Source: Luteibacter aegosomatis
Lineage (GTDB): Bacteria; Pseudomonadota; Gammaproteobacteria; Xanthomonadales; Rhodanobacteraceae
Length of the DNA stretch: 64,000 bases
Reading direction: 5' to 3'
NCBI RefSeq assembly: GCF_023078455.1
Contig: NZ_CP095740.1
Coordinates: 2,592,001-2,656,000, forward strand
The position numbers and the translations under genes are program-made. A model generated the notes under the pieces. The model was not told the origin of the DNA, ran no database searches, and worked only from the letters and a program-made list of their open reading frames with translations. The stretch's first letter is position 1. The number at the start of each line of letters is the position of its first letter. Below are positions 55,464-64,000 of this stretch, one piece after another.

Positions 55464-57908
55464 TCAATCCACGCGCAGGGCCTGCATGGGTTTCACCCGC
55501 GCGGCACGCCAAGCCGGTGGCAGGCTCGCGAGGAGCCCACAGGTACCCAGGACGAGCAGGACCGAGCCGATGGCCAGCGGATCGAAGGCCTTGACGCCGA
55601 AAAGGAAACTCGCGAGCAAGCGCGACACCGCCATGGCCAGGGCAAGGCCGATGGCCAGGCCCAGGCCGACCTGGACCGATGCCGAACGCAGCACCGTGAG
55701 CAGCAGGCGCCGCCGGGTCGCGCCGAGCGCGGCGCGCACGCCATAGTCGTGGCGATGGGCCGCCACGCCGACCGACATGACCGCGTAGAGTCCCACCGAG
55801 GCGAGCAGCAGGGCCAGTCCGGCGAACAGGCCCACCAGCATCAGGTTGAGGCGCTGCGCGTCCGTCGTCGAGGCGACCACCGCGTCGAGCGTCCTCACGT
55901 TCGAGATCGGCTGGCCGGGCGCCACGTCCTCGACGGCCTTGCGCAACGCACCGTCGTCGAGGCCCACGCCGGGGTGCAGGCGAAGCGCGAAACTCAGCGG
56001 ACCGAAGTCGCGCAGCGTGGCCCAGATGGGGGGAGGCACCTGGTTCAACGCCGTATAGACGATGGGTGGGGCCATTTCCGCCGGACCGAATTGCCGGACG
56101 TCACCGACGACGCCGACGATGCGCAAGGCCAGGGTCTTTTCGCCGGCCGGCATCGTCACGGCATGTCCGATGGCATCGCCGCCGAAGTACTCGCGCGCGA
56201 AGCTCGCGCTCACCACGCAGACGGGATCGGCCGTGGAGGCGTCCGTTTCGGCGATGCCCCTGCCCGCCAGCAGCGGGATGCCCACCGCATCGAGAAACCC
56301 CGGGCTGACGATCCGGTACTGGCCCGCGATCATCGAATGGTTCGGCAGCACGATCGGCCAGTTGAGCTGCGTGCCCGTGGGCAGGTTCGTGGACGCGCCC
56401 GCGGCCTCGACGCCGGGCGAACGCAGCAACCGGTCGATCACGCCCCGCGCCAGCACCGCCACGTCGGCGGACGTCGGGTAGCGCGCCTTGACCGGCGAGA
56501 GGGTGAAGGTGGTCACGCCATGGCTGGCGAACCCCATCGGCACGGATTGCAGCTCGCGCAACGTGCGGGTGAACAGGGCCGCTCCGACCAGCAGCACCAC
56601 CGCCACCGCGATCTGCGCCACCACCAGCACCCGCCCGAGGCGTCCGTCTTCACGGCTCAGGCCGCCACGGCCACCACCTACCAGTTGGCTGCGCCATTCC
56701 CGCCGACGCCCACGCACGACGGCCAGCAGGGTCGCGGCCATGGCGGCTCCGATGCCGGCGATCCCGGCGAAGGCGACGCTCGTGCCGGTGAGCGACACGT
56801 CTTCGCCGCGAAGCCAGGCGGGTGGCACGAACCCGCCGAGCAGGCGCAGGCCGATCCAGGCGAACACCAGCCCTCCCGCCGCGCCGACGATGCCGATGAG
56901 CAGGCCTTCGGCGAACGCGGGAAGGCTCAGGCGTCCCATCGACGATCCCAGCGCGGCCCGCACGGCGCTCGCGTGGGTCCGCGACAGCGAACGGAGGAAC
57001 ACCAGTCCGGCGAGATTGACGACGGCGATCGACAGCACGCACACCGCCGCACCGAGGAACAGCCACAAGGCATTTCCCGTCGTGCTGGCGAAGATGCTTC
57101 GAGTGATGGGTATCGCGGCAGGCGGTTGCGAGTTGGCGAGGGCTTCGCGCATCCGCTCCGGGTTGGATGACGATGCGATGAGGATCGACGTCATCACGCT
57201 CGCCGTTTCCGCCGATGCGCCGGCGACGGTGGCACCCGGTTTCAGGCGCGCCACGATCATCTGGTTCATCGACGAATCGGTCGACGCGAGGTCCGGCTGC
57301 ATCGAGACGATGAGGTCGACATGTTGCGGCCACCGAAACGTCTTCGGCAGCACGCCCACGATCTGCATGCCCTTCCCTTCGACCTGCAACGTACGCCCCA
57401 CCACCGAGGGATCGGCGCGGAAGCGGCTGCGCCAGAACGCATCCGACAGGATCACCGCCCTGGGGCCGTTCGGACGGTTTTCCGCGTCGTCGAAATTGCG
57501 CCCGATCGCCATCGGCAGGCCGAAGGTCGCCACGAAATCACGGTCGGCGCGCCATGCGGTCGCCACTTCGGCGTGGTCGTCGGGGGCGATATTGATGTCC
57601 GCGGACCCTCCCATGGCCATCCCCGCCGATTCCACCGACGAGATCGCTTTCAGGCGAGCGTAGTAGACCGGCGCCACCGAATTCATGCTCGGATTCTCGC
57701 TGTCGACGAAACCGAGCGTGACCAGCCTGTCCGCATGGGGAAACGGCAGCGGTTGCAGCAGCGCCTTGTCCAGCAGCGCGAACATCGCGGTGACCGCGCC
57801 CAGGCCGAGCGCGAGGGTGAATGTCGCCAGCAGGAAGAAGGCGGGGCGGCGCAGCAGTCCTCGCCATGCCTGGCGGAACTCGCCCACCGCGACGGCGGCG
57901 GTCGTCAT
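55464..57908 (-). CDS. MacB/FtsX-type ABC permease, copy A
   Basis: 814 aa from the ATG at 57908, which overlaps the ATPase stop (ATGA). Same domain order as copy B: WRGLLRRPAFFLLATFTLALGLGAVTAMFALLDK, periplasmic MacB core, FtsX unit (ASAVRAALGSSMGRLSLPAFAEGLLIG near residue 345), second periplasmic region and last FtsX unit ending LPPAWRAARVKPMQALRVD, identical or almost so to copy B. The two permeases plausibly form a heterodimer driven by one ATPase. Substrate unknown. Confidence 0.9.
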   Translation of the reverse strand: MTTAAVAVGEFRQAWRGLLRRPAFFLLATFTLALGLGAVTAMFALLDKALLQPLPFPHADRLVTLGFVDSENPSMNSVAPVYYARLKAISSVESAGMAMGGSADINIAPDDHAEVATAWRADRDFVATFGLPMAIGRNFDDAENRPNGPRAVILSDAFWRSRFRADPSVVGRTLQVEGKGMQIVGVLPKTFRWPQHVDLIVSMQPDLASTDSSMNQMIVARLKPGATVAGASAETASVMTSILIASSSNPERMREALANSQPPAAIPITRSIFASTTGNALWLFLGAAVCVLSIAVVNLAGLVFLRSLSRTHASAVRAALGSSMGRLSLPAFAEGLLIGIVGAAGGLVFAWIGLRLLGGFVPPAWLRGEDVSLTGTSVAFAGIAGIGAAMAATLLAVVRGRRREWRSQLVGGGRGGLSREDGRLGRVLVVAQIAVAVVLLVGAALFTRTLRELQSVPMGFASHGVTTFTLSPVKARYPTSADVAVLARGVIDRLLRSPGVEAAGASTNLPTGTQLNWPIVLPNHSMIAGQYRIVSPGFLDAVGIPLLAGRGIAETDASTADPVCVVSASFAREYFGGDAIGHAVTMPAGEKTLALRIVGVVGDVRQFGPAEMAPPIVYTALNQVPPPIWATLRDFGPLSFALRLHPGVGLDDGALRKAVEDVAPGQPISNVRTLDAVVASTTDAQRLNLMLVGLFAGLALLLASVGLYAVMSVGVAAHRHDYGVRAALGATRRRLLLTVLRSASVQVGLGLAIGLALAMAVSRLLASFLFGVKAFDPLAIGSVLLVLGTCGLLASLPPAWRAARVKPMQALRVD

Positions 57909-58654
57909 GTGTTCGATTCCTGCAGCAGCGGCATCGGCTTGTCGTCTTCGTTGCGCATCCGTTCGAAGGTGTCTTCGTCGACGATGCGTCCGTCGAGCAT
58001 GTGCACCACGCGATGGGCGCGACGCGCGAACGCCGGATCGTGGGTGACCATGCACAAGGTGGCGCCGTCGCGGTTGAGCTGTTCGAGCAGTTGCATCACC
58101 GCCTCGCCGTTGCGCGAATCGAGGTTGCCCGAGGGTTCGTCGGCGAGCAGGATGCGCGGCTCGCCGACCAGCGCGCGCGCCACGGCGACGCGCTGCTGCT
58201 GGCCGCCCGAAAGCTGCCCCGGATAGTGGCGATGGCGATGGCTCATGCCGACCTGATCGAGCACGTCGCGCACGCGGCGTTGGGCCACGTCGCGACGATA
58301 GTCGCTGCGAAAGGTCAGCGGCAGCGCGACGTTCTCCTCCACCGTGAGGTCGGCGATGAGGTTGAAGGCCTGGAAGATGAAGCCGATCTTCGCGTTGCGC
58401 ACCTGGGCCTGGCTGCGCAGGTCCAGTCCCGCCACGTCGGCACCGTCGAGCAGGAAACGCCCCGACGACGGCGAATCGAGCAGGCCCAGCATCGACAGCA
58501 GCGTGGACTTGCCGCAACCCGAGGGGCCGGTGATCGCCACGAAGTCGCCCGCGGCGATGTCCAGCGACACGCCGGACAACGCGTGGGTCTCCACTTCGTC
58601 GGTATGGAACACCTTCCCCAGCCCTTCCAGGCGGATCAGCGGCTCATGGTTCAT
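57905..58654 (-). CDS. ABC transporter ATP-binding protein (MacB/LolD type)
   Basis: 249 aa from the ATG at 58654, chosen for the GGAGAA ribosome site; a start 5 codons upstream lacks one. Walker A GPSGCGKS near residue 42, Q-loop FQAFN near 94, signature LSGGQQQRVAVARAL near 148, Walker B ILLADEPSGNLD near 168 and switch H in VTHD near 204 are all intact. It powers the two permeases whose genes follow at once. Confidence 0.95.
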   Translation of the reverse strand: MNHEPLIRLEGLGKVFHTDEVETHALSGVSLDIAAGDFVAITGPSGCGKSTLLSMLGLLDSPSSGRFLLDGADVAGLDLRSQAQVRNAKIGFIFQAFNLIADLTVEENVALPLTFRSDYRRDVAQRRVRDVLDQVGMSHRHRHYPGQLSGGQQQRVAVARALVGEPRILLADEPSGNLDSRNGEAVMQLLEQLNRDGATLCMVTHDPAFARRAHRVVHMLDGRIVDEDTFERMRNEDDKPMPLLQESNT

Positions 58655-58670
58655 GCGACGGTTCTCCATA

Positions 58671-59921
58671 TCAGCGTAAACGTAGGGTGTCATAGCCATT
58701 CCACTGGCTGGTATCCGAAAGGATGGCCTGGTCGCCCGCATGCAGGCCCTCCAGCACCACGGCCCGGTCGCTCGACATGGCGCCGAAGCGGACGGGCACG
58801 CGATGGGCGGTGTCTTCGCCCGCATGCACCACGAACAGGCTGCCCGTGGTATCCGGTGCCGCGCCGTAGGGGCGGCCGATGTTCACGACGTGAGGCAGCG
58901 TACCCAGGACGACCCGCCCGTCCACCGACAGATCGGGCCTCGCTCCGGCGGGAAGCGGTTTGTCGAAGGCCACGTCGACGGCGACGCCACCGTTGCGCAC
59001 GGAGGGATCCACGCGGATCAGCCGCCCGCGCGCCATGCCGTTGCGCGTGTCCACGTCCACGGGCAGGTCGAGCGTGAGGCTGCTGGCCAGGGTCTCCGGC
59101 ACCAGGAGCCGGGCAATGAGTTCGTTCGGCCGGGCGACCCGCGCCAGCTTGGCGCCGGCGGCGATCTGCTGGCCGGGTTCGACGTCCACCTGCTGGAGAA
59201 TGCCGTCGATGCCGGCGCGCACGCTCATCGATTCCAGCTGTTGGCGAGCGATCTCCAGCGCGCTGGCCGCCTCGTCGCGCTTGGCTTCTTCCGAGCGCAT
59301 CTGCGCGACGATGTTGTTGCGGATGGCCGCCACGCGTTGCGCCTGGATATCCAGGCGCTTGCGGTCCTGCTCCACGGTGATCTGGCTCTGCTTGACCTCG
59401 ATGGCGGCGGAGGCGCCCTTGTCGAACGCGCGCTCGTTGGCGATACGCTTGATGTCCGCCGTGAGCAGGTCGGATTCCGCCTGGGTGCGGACAGCCTGCG
59501 CATCGAGCAACTGGGACTGCAGCAAGGCGCGCTGCGCCGACACGGCGGCCTCGGCACCGGCCAGGGCCGCCTTCTGCTTTTCGAAGTTCGCCTGCAATTC
59601 GGGATTGACCAGTTGCAGGATCGCGGTATCCGCCGCGACCCGCGCGCCGGGCTCGACGATCACCTGCTGCACGGTGGCCGTGGCACCGGCCGTGATCCAG
59701 CGGATCTGTCTCGGTATGAGCGTGCCGTTGGCGCGGATCTCGCGCTTCATCTCGCCCAGTTGCGCGGTGCCGATCCAGACGTCGGAGCGGGTGACCGACG
59801 GAGCGGCCTTGCCGAGGGCCAGGGAGGCGGCGAGCACGACGACGAGGGCGGCGGTGCCGCCGGCGAGCCAGAGGGTTCTCGGCCGTCGGAGGATGGGGGT
59901 GGAGGGTTTGGCGATGTCCAT
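58671..59921 (-). CDS. HlyD/MacA-type membrane-fusion adaptor
   Basis: 416 aa. One N-terminal membrane helix (LWLAGGTAALVVVLAASLAL) is followed by a barrel-sandwich half (IRWITAGATATVQQVIVEPGARVAAD), a long coiled coil from about 105 to 235 (LQANFEKQKAALAGAEAAVS), the second lipoyl half (AGIDGILQQVDVEPGQQIAAGAKLARV) and a beta-barrel. It links the inner-membrane ABC pump to the outer membrane. First gene of the six-gene operon; the ATPase gene starts 16 bp after its stop. Confidence 0.9.
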   Translation of the reverse strand: MDIAKPSTPILRRPRTLWLAGGTAALVVVLAASLALGKAAPSVTRSDVWIGTAQLGEMKREIRANGTLIPRQIRWITAGATATVQQVIVEPGARVAADTAILQLVNPELQANFEKQKAALAGAEAAVSAQRALLQSQLLDAQAVRTQAESDLLTADIKRIANERAFDKGASAAIEVKQSQITVEQDRKRLDIQAQRVAAIRNNIVAQMRSEEAKRDEAASALEIARQQLESMSVRAGIDGILQQVDVEPGQQIAAGAKLARVARPNELIARLLVPETLASSLTLDLPVDVDTRNGMARGRLIRVDPSVRNGGVAVDVAFDKPLPAGARPDLSVDGRVVLGTLPHVVNIGRPYGAAPDTTGSLFVVHAGEDTAHRVPVRFGAMSSDRAVVLEGLHAGDQAILSDTSQWNGYDTLRLR

Positions 59922-59932
59922 GCGTGCCTCAG

Positions 59933-59948
59933 TGCACGGGACGTGCCA
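59933..59948 (-). promoter_or_regulatory. Candidate sigma-54 promoter of the exporter operon
   Basis: Minus-strand TGGCACGTCCCGTGCA fits the -24/-12 consensus TGGCACG-N4-TTGC with one mismatch and the correct GG-to-GC distance of 10 bp. The predicted start would be only about 2 nt before the adaptor ATG, which is unusually close, and the site is also a small palindrome (GCACG-GGA-CGTGC). A regulator site is therefore an alternative. Confidence 0.42.
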
Positions 59949-59998
59949 ACGCTACGAATGGCTTGCGGCGGTGGCTTGCATGTCGCTGAGCGTACGCA

Positions 59999-60019
59999 GG
60001 CGGACACCCCCTGTCCGCC
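59999..60019. promoter_or_regulatory. Perfect dyad upstream of the exporter operon
   Basis: GGCGGACA-CCCCC-TGTCCGCC has 8-bp arms. Its centre is about 86 bp upstream of the start predicted from the sigma-54-like site, the usual place for an NtrC-type activator. It also follows the MFS gene start-to-stop direction, 19 bp after that gene's stop, so it could be its terminator, though no T run follows. Confidence 0.45.
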
Positions 60020-60037
60020 CGCGTACCTTCGATCGTT

Positions 60038-61522
60038 TCAGCCTTTCGCGCTACGCAGCGGCACGTCGCGCATGCCCCAGGCCAGCACGAAGGCGATGGC
60101 GATCACGGCGGCGGCCACGTGGTAGACCGTATGCAGCGACGAGCCGAACGCGTGGACGTAGGCCGTGTGCTGCGCCGGGGGCAGCTTGTTCAACGCATCG
60201 GGCCCCATGCCATGCGGCCCCTGCGTGGCCGCGCCGCCCAACCGCGAAGCCAGCCCGTCGCTGAAGATCGCTCCGAACACCGACACGCCGAGCGATCCGC
60301 CGATGGAACGGAACAGGGTCACGCCGGAGGTGGCCACGCCGAGCAGGCGCATGTCCACGCTGTTCTGGGTGGCGAGGATCAGCACCTGCATCACCATGCC
60401 CAGGCCGAGCCCGAGCAGCGCAGCGTAGGCGTAGATCACGGCCAGAGGCGTGTCGTCGCGTAGCGTGCCGAGCAGCAGCAGCGCGATCGTGGCGATGAAC
60501 GTGCCGACGATGGGAAACATGCGATAGCGACCGATGCGGCTGATCACGCGGCCGCTCACCATGGAACTCACCAGCACGCCGCCCATCAGAGGCAGCAGCT
60601 GCAAGCCCGCTCCCGTGGGCGACACGCCCTTGACCACCTGGAGGTACAACGGAAGGAACGTGGTGGAGCCGAACAAGGCCGCGCCGACGAACAGGCCGAT
60701 GAGGCAACTGAGAAGGAAGGTGCGATGGCGGAACAACCCCAACGGAATGATGGGTTCTTCGGCCACGCTCTCCTCGTAGACGAAACCGACCGCCCCCACC
60801 ACGGCGAAGCCGAGGATGAACCACAACTGCGGCGACGACCACGGCAACACCGTGCCGCCCTCGGTGGTGAACAGGATGAGGCAGCTCAGGGCGAGCGTGA
60901 GCCACCCGGCGCCCCAATAGTCGATGCGGTGCTTCACGTGGCGCACGTGGGGATGGAAGGCCGTGGCGATCACCAGGAGCGAGACCACGCCCAGCGGCAG
61001 GTTCACGTAGAAGATCCAGCGCCACGAGAGGTGGTCGACGAGGAATCCGCCGAGCAGCGGGCCGACCACCGTTGCCAGCCCGTAGGTGCCGACGAACAGG
61101 CCCTGGTAACGCCCGCGTTCGGCGGGAGGGATCACGTCGCCGATGGCGGCCATGGTCACCACCAGCAGGCCGCCGCCGCCGAGCCCCTGCAACGCGCGCA
61201 TGAGGATCAGCTGGGTCATGTCCTGCGCCATGCCGCAGAGCATGGAGCCGGCCAGGAAAATGCCGATGGCGACCTGCAACACCACCTTGCGGCCGTAGAG
61301 GTCGCCGAACTTGCCGTACAGCGGCACGACCACCGTGGAGGTCAGCAGGTAGGAGGTGACCACCCACGAGAGCTGGTCGAAGCCCCCCAGCTCCCCGACG
61401 ATGGTCGGCAAGGCAGTGGAGACGATGGTCTGGTCGAGCGCGGCCAGCAGCATGGCCAGCATCAGCGCGGGGAAAAGCAGGCGTAGCGACGGCGTCGCGG
61501 TCGCGGGCGTAGGAGTGGACAC
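60038..61522 (-). CDS. Drug-efflux MFS transporter (DHA2/EmrB-QacA type)
   Basis: 494 aa from a GTG at 61522. About 14 hydrophobic helices; LDQTIVSTALPTIVGELGG near residue 30 is the DHA2 helix-1 signature, GKFGDLYGRKVVL near 70 the MFS loop motif, and GPLLGGFLVDHLSWRWIFYVNLPLG near 155 motif C plus the following helix. It exports hydrophobic compounds by proton exchange. It is divergent from a TetR gene across a 115-bp AT-rich region and is very likely repressed by its product. Confidence 0.92.
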   Translation of the reverse strand: MSTPTPATATPSLRLLFPALMLAMLLAALDQTIVSTALPTIVGELGGFDQLSWVVTSYLLTSTVVVPLYGKFGDLYGRKVVLQVAIGIFLAGSMLCGMAQDMTQLILMRALQGLGGGGLLVVTMAAIGDVIPPAERGRYQGLFVGTYGLATVVGPLLGGFLVDHLSWRWIFYVNLPLGVVSLLVIATAFHPHVRHVKHRIDYWGAGWLTLALSCLILFTTEGGTVLPWSSPQLWFILGFAVVGAVGFVYEESVAEEPIIPLGLFRHRTFLLSCLIGLFVGAALFGSTTFLPLYLQVVKGVSPTGAGLQLLPLMGGVLVSSMVSGRVISRIGRYRMFPIVGTFIATIALLLLGTLRDDTPLAVIYAYAALLGLGLGMVMQVLILATQNSVDMRLLGVATSGVTLFRSIGGSLGVSVFGAIFSDGLASRLGGAATQGPHGMGPDALNKLPPAQHTAYVHAFGSSLHTVYHVAAAVIAIAFVLAWGMRDVPLRSAKG

Positions 61523-61534
61523 GGCGGCTCGCTG

Positions 61535-61560
61535 AAATTAATTAATGGTTGATTTAATAT
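61535..61560. promoter_or_regulatory. AT-rich operator/promoter region between MFS and TetR genes
   Basis: A 26-bp A+T-rich stretch in an otherwise GC-rich window. It contains the 10-bp palindrome ATTAATTAAT (61537-61546) and the spaced dyad ATTAA-N8-TTAAT (61541-61558). It is placed to overlap the MFS promoter and is the natural site for the TetR protein. Confidence 0.6.
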
Positions 61561-61637
61561 ATGATCCACGCCAGGGCATCGTCAATGTGCCGCCCGCCAT
61601 GCTATCCATGTACCGGATAAGTACCGCTGGAGACCTC

Positions 61638-62297
61638 GTGTCCGCCCCCACTCCCCGACGCGGACGGCGCCCCGGCCGTCCGCCCTCCCAGCCCGACGGC
61701 CCCGACCAGCGCCAGCGCCTGATCGACATCGCGCTGCGCCTGTTCGCCTACCAGGGCTACGCCGAAACCACCCTCGCCTCCATCGCCCGCGAGGCGGGCA
61801 TGACGCCGGCCGCGGTGCACTACTACTTCAAGACCCGCGAGCAGCTGTTCGACGTGATCTACGACGAACATATCCTGCCCATGCGACAACGCATCGGCGG
61901 CATCTTCGAGACCCACGCCGACGATCCCGTCGAAGCGTTCACCGAGCTGGCCCAGCGCTTCATCGAGCTGGCCGCCGAGCACGCCTGGGTCGGCCCGGTG
62001 ATCTTCGGCGAGATGCTCAGCGACAGCCACGTGTTCAAGGATCACATCCGCCGGCGCATGGGCGACGACGGGCGGCCCGCGCGGCTGATCGAGACCATCC
62101 GCCGCTGGCAGGCGGACGGCAAGCTCAATCCCGAACTCGACCCGGCCCTGCTCCTGGGTACGGTGCTCAGCCTCACCGTGCTGCCCATGACGGCGTCGCG
62201 ACGCTGGAAGGGCGATCCCATCCGCGGCCACGTCACGCCAGCCGACATCGCGCGGCACGCCGTCGCGCTGCTCAGGCAGGGCCTGCGGCCCCGTTAG
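61638..62297 (+). CDS. TetR-family transcriptional repressor
   Basis: 219 aa from the GTG at 61638, which has GGAG 7 nt upstream; an ATG at 61545 in frame would add a 31-residue extension and start inside the operator region. The N-terminus is basic and disordered (RRGRRPGRPPS). The helix-turn-helix domain is TTLASIAREAGMTPAAVHYYFKTREQLFDVIY near residues 45-75. The ligand domain has no recognised specificity. It should repress the divergent MFS pump until a substrate binds. Confidence 0.9.
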   Translation: MSAPTPRRGRRPGRPPSQPDGPDQRQRLIDIALRLFAYQGYAETTLASIAREAGMTPAAVHYYFKTREQLFDVIYDEHILPMRQRIGGIFETHADDPVEAFTELAQRFIELAAEHAWVGPVIFGEMLSDSHVFKDHIRRRMGDDGRPARLIETIRRWQADGKLNPELDPALLLGTVLSLTVLPMTASRRWKGDPIRGHVTPADIARHAVALLRQGLRPR

Positions 62298-62328
62298 AAT
62301 CATCGACGTTCCTTCCGGAGTTTCCCCC

Positions 62329-63000
62329 ATGTCTTTTTCCCTGGTCATCTTCGACCTCGACGGCACCCTCGTGGACAGCGCGGCCGATATCGCCGAAGCG
62401 GTGAACCGCACGCTCAGCGACTGGAAGCTGCCCACCTACGACGTGACGACGATCACCGGCTGGGTGGGCGAAGGCTCGCGCCAACTGATCACCTACGCGT
62501 TCGAGGATGCCGGCAGCGATGCGGACATCGACGACGTGATGCCCGGGTTCCTCGAGCATTACGCCGAAACGGCGCTCGACGGCATCGCCTACGAGGGCGT
62601 GGTCGATACGTTGAAGGCCCTGCACGCGCGCGGCGTGAAGCTGGCCGTGTGCACGAACAAGAACGAGGAGTTCGTTCGCCCCCTGCTCGAGGCGCGGGGC
62701 ATGCTTGCGTACGTCGACGACATCGTGGGCGGCAATACCTTGCCCCAGCGCAAGCCCAGCGGCGTGCCGTTGACGTATCTCGCCGAAAAGGCCGGCGTGC
62801 CGCTGGACGAGGTGCTGATGGTGGGCGATTCGGAGAGCGACGTGCTGTCGGCCAAGGATGCGGGCGTCGCCTTCGTGATGGTGAGCTACGGGTATCGCAA
62901 GTCGCTCGATATCCACGGCGTGGGGGCGTTGGCGGTGATCGATCGCATGGAAGATCTGTTGAACGTGCCCGGGTTGAAGATCGAAAGCTCTGCCGCCTGA
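62329..63000 (+). CDS. gph: Phosphoglycolate phosphatase-like HAD hydrolase
   Basis: 223 aa with CGGAG before the ATG. HAD motif I FDLDGTLVDSAADI (nucleophile Asp near residue 9), motif II in AVCTNK near 108, motif III lysine in PQRKPS near 142 and motif IV VGDSESDVLSAKDAGVA near 165 are complete. The cap domain is the C1 helical type. The usual reaction is hydrolysis of 2-phosphoglycolate arising from DNA repair. 31 bp after the TetR gene. Confidence 0.88.
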   Translation: MSFSLVIFDLDGTLVDSAADIAEAVNRTLSDWKLPTYDVTTITGWVGEGSRQLITYAFEDAGSDADIDDVMPGFLEHYAETALDGIAYEGVVDTLKALHARGVKLAVCTNKNEEFVRPLLEARGMLAYVDDIVGGNTLPQRKPSGVPLTYLAEKAGVPLDEVLMVGDSESDVLSAKDAGVAFVMVSYGYRKSLDIHGVGALAVIDRMEDLLNVPGLKIESSAA

Positions 63001-63010
63001 CCTGGCGTTT

Positions 63011-63046
63011 CGCCGTAGGCACCGGCCTGCGCCGGTGCCTACGGCG
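63011..63046. repeat. Dispersed palindromic repeat, copy 2 (perfect hairpin)
   Basis: CGCCGTAGGCACCGGC-CTGC-GCCGGTGCCTACGGCG has perfect 16-bp arms. It lies between two convergent stop codons (63000 and 63057) and could terminate both transcripts. Its first 28 bp recur at 44077-44104. Confidence 0.8.
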
Positions 63047-63056
63047 AGGCAATCGG

Positions 63057-64000
63057 TTATCGCCGATAGGCCTCGATCGCCGCCGCGATCAACCCAACGT
63101 CGTCCTCGATCCCGTACGTCGGCGGCGCCGAATACCCGAAACGCGTCACGACGATGCCTTGCGACGGCACCACGTAGATCCGCTGGCCCATCACGCCGCT
63201 GGCGAAGAAGCCGTCTTTCGGAAACCCGCCGTCCACGCGCATCTTCGCCACGTCGCTCGGCCCGTCGTTGGTCCAGAATCCCGCGCCGTAGGGCGAGCCC
63301 AGGGTGGACATGCGCGACCATGCGACCCAGCCTTCGGGCAGCAGGCGCGTACCGTCCGGCGCCACGCCGTCTTCCAGGTACAACTGCCCGAGGCGGGCGT
63401 AATCGCGCGCCGTGGCGTAGACGTAGGTCGAGCCGACGAAGGTGCCCTGCCCGTCGAATTCCATGGTGACATCGCCCATGCCGAGCTTGTCGAACAGCTC
63501 CCGCCGGGCGAAGTCGCGCATCCCCGCCGGTCCGCCACCTACGATATCGCCGATCTTGCGGTCGAGCAGCAGCGTGTCGGCGGAGGTATATTCCCAGCGC
63601 GTGCCAGGGGCCTCCTTCGCCGGTTGCGCGGCGGCGAAACCGGCCATGTCGGCGTGCAGGAATTCCATCTTCGCGACGAAACTGAACGCGGATTCCGACT
63701 CGTCGGCGTCCAAACCGCTGCTCATGCGCATGAGGTTCTCCACCGTGATCGCGGATCGCCCGTCCCTCCATTCCGGGGCGCCGAGCGGTGCCTTCACGTC
63801 CACCTTGCCCTGGCGGGCCAGCACGCCGATGAACGCATTGGTGAACGATTTCGCCACCGAGAAACTGATCAGCGGCGTGTGCTCATCCACGCCGGGCGCA
63901 TAGCGTTCGGCCACCACGCGACCGTCCTTCACCACGACCACGGCCTTGACGTGCTTGGGCGAACCCTCGGCATGCTCGGCGAAAACACGGTCGAGGGCAG
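63057..64000 (-). CDS. Serine hydrolase of the class C beta-lactamase family (partial)
   Basis: The frame is open from the right edge to the stop at 63057, at least 313 residues; the N-terminus lies outside the window. The active-site SxxK is SVAKSFTNAFIGVLARQG, followed by the partner tyrosine in WEYTSADTLLLDRKIG and MGQRIYVVPSQGIVVTRFGY near the end. The family includes esterases, D-aminopeptidases and true beta-lactamases; sequence alone does not choose between them. Confidence 0.88.
   Translation of the reverse strand, partial: ALDRVFAEHAEGSPKHVKAVVVVKDGRVVAERYAPGVDEHTPLISFSVAKSFTNAFIGVLARQGKVDVKAPLGAPEWRDGRSAITVENLMRMSSGLDADESESAFSFVAKMEFLHADMAGFAAAQPAKEAPGTRWEYTSADTLLLDRKIGDIVGGGPAGMRDFARRELFDKLGMGDVTMEFDGQGTFVGSTYVYATARDYARLGQLYLEDGVAPDGTRLLPEGWVAWSRMSTLGSPYGAGFWTNDGPSDVAKMRVDGGFPKDGFFASGVMGQRIYVVPSQGIVVTRFGYSAPPTYGIEDDVGLIAAAIEAYRR

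Overview
The window looks like a chromosomal segment of a high-GC gammaproteobacterium of the Lysobacterales (Xanthomonadales). A Luteibacter- or Dyella-like member of the Rhodanobacteraceae is my best guess, based on overall base composition, the large TonB-dependent receptors, a xanthoferrin/vibrioferrin-type siderophore operon, the glycoside hydrolases and the style of the intergenic palindromic repeats. This is inference; no rRNA or tRNA gene is present to confirm it.

Layout, left to right. (1) 1-1378 (minus) is the start of a gene running off the left edge. It encodes two fused acyltransferase domains of the kind that serve trans-AT polyketide synthases, behind a 515-bp upstream region with several palindromes. 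(2) 1894-2219 holds a stand-alone unit for a 60-residue exported peptide with its own promoter and terminator. (3) 2310-13184 (minus) is a giant (about 3,625 aa) autotransporter whose Shine-Dalgarno sequence lies in a hairpin. (4) 13377-29068 is mostly catabolic and housekeeping accessory genes: a periplasmic prolyl oligopeptidase, a flavin monooxygenase, an acetyltransferase, a Tat-exported phospholipase C, a low-GC orphan membrane gene, a tautomerase/nitronate monooxygenase/GH78 operon with a divergent LysR gene, a GH97 glycosidase, a DUF4265 protein and a methyltransferase. (5) 29288-39373 is a Fur-box-controlled siderophore operon: HpcH/HpaI aldolase, TonB receptor, then five genes in the order ATP-grasp, IucA/IucC synthetase, MFS exporter, IucA/IucC synthetase, PLP decarboxylase. 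This is the pvsABCDE (vibrioferrin) / xss (xanthoferrin) order. (6) 39544-47278 carries a glycosyltransferase, a metalloprotease-like protein, a small monooxygenase, an unrecognised protein and a second TonB receptor. (7) 47339-48791 (minus) is a compact graspetide (omega-ester RiPP) locus: a 51-aa precursor and one ATP-grasp ligase, with a hairpin between them and a 16-bp palindrome upstream. (8) 48896-50276 is a palindromic repeat element split by an intact IS481-family insertion sequence with a 6-bp target duplication. (9) 50308-59921 (minus) is a six-gene operon: membrane adaptor, ABC ATPase, two paralogous MacB-type permeases, NtrC-type regulator and NtrB-type kinase, with a sigma-54-like site upstream. 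(10) 60038-63000 holds a drug-efflux MFS/TetR divergent pair and a phosphoglycolate-phosphatase-like gene, and 63057-64000 a serine hydrolase cut by the right edge.

The most rewarding parts for follow-up are the graspetide locus, the tandem-AT polyketide start at the left edge, the translational hairpin in front of the giant autotransporter, and the reconstructable IS insertion into a REP-like hairpin.
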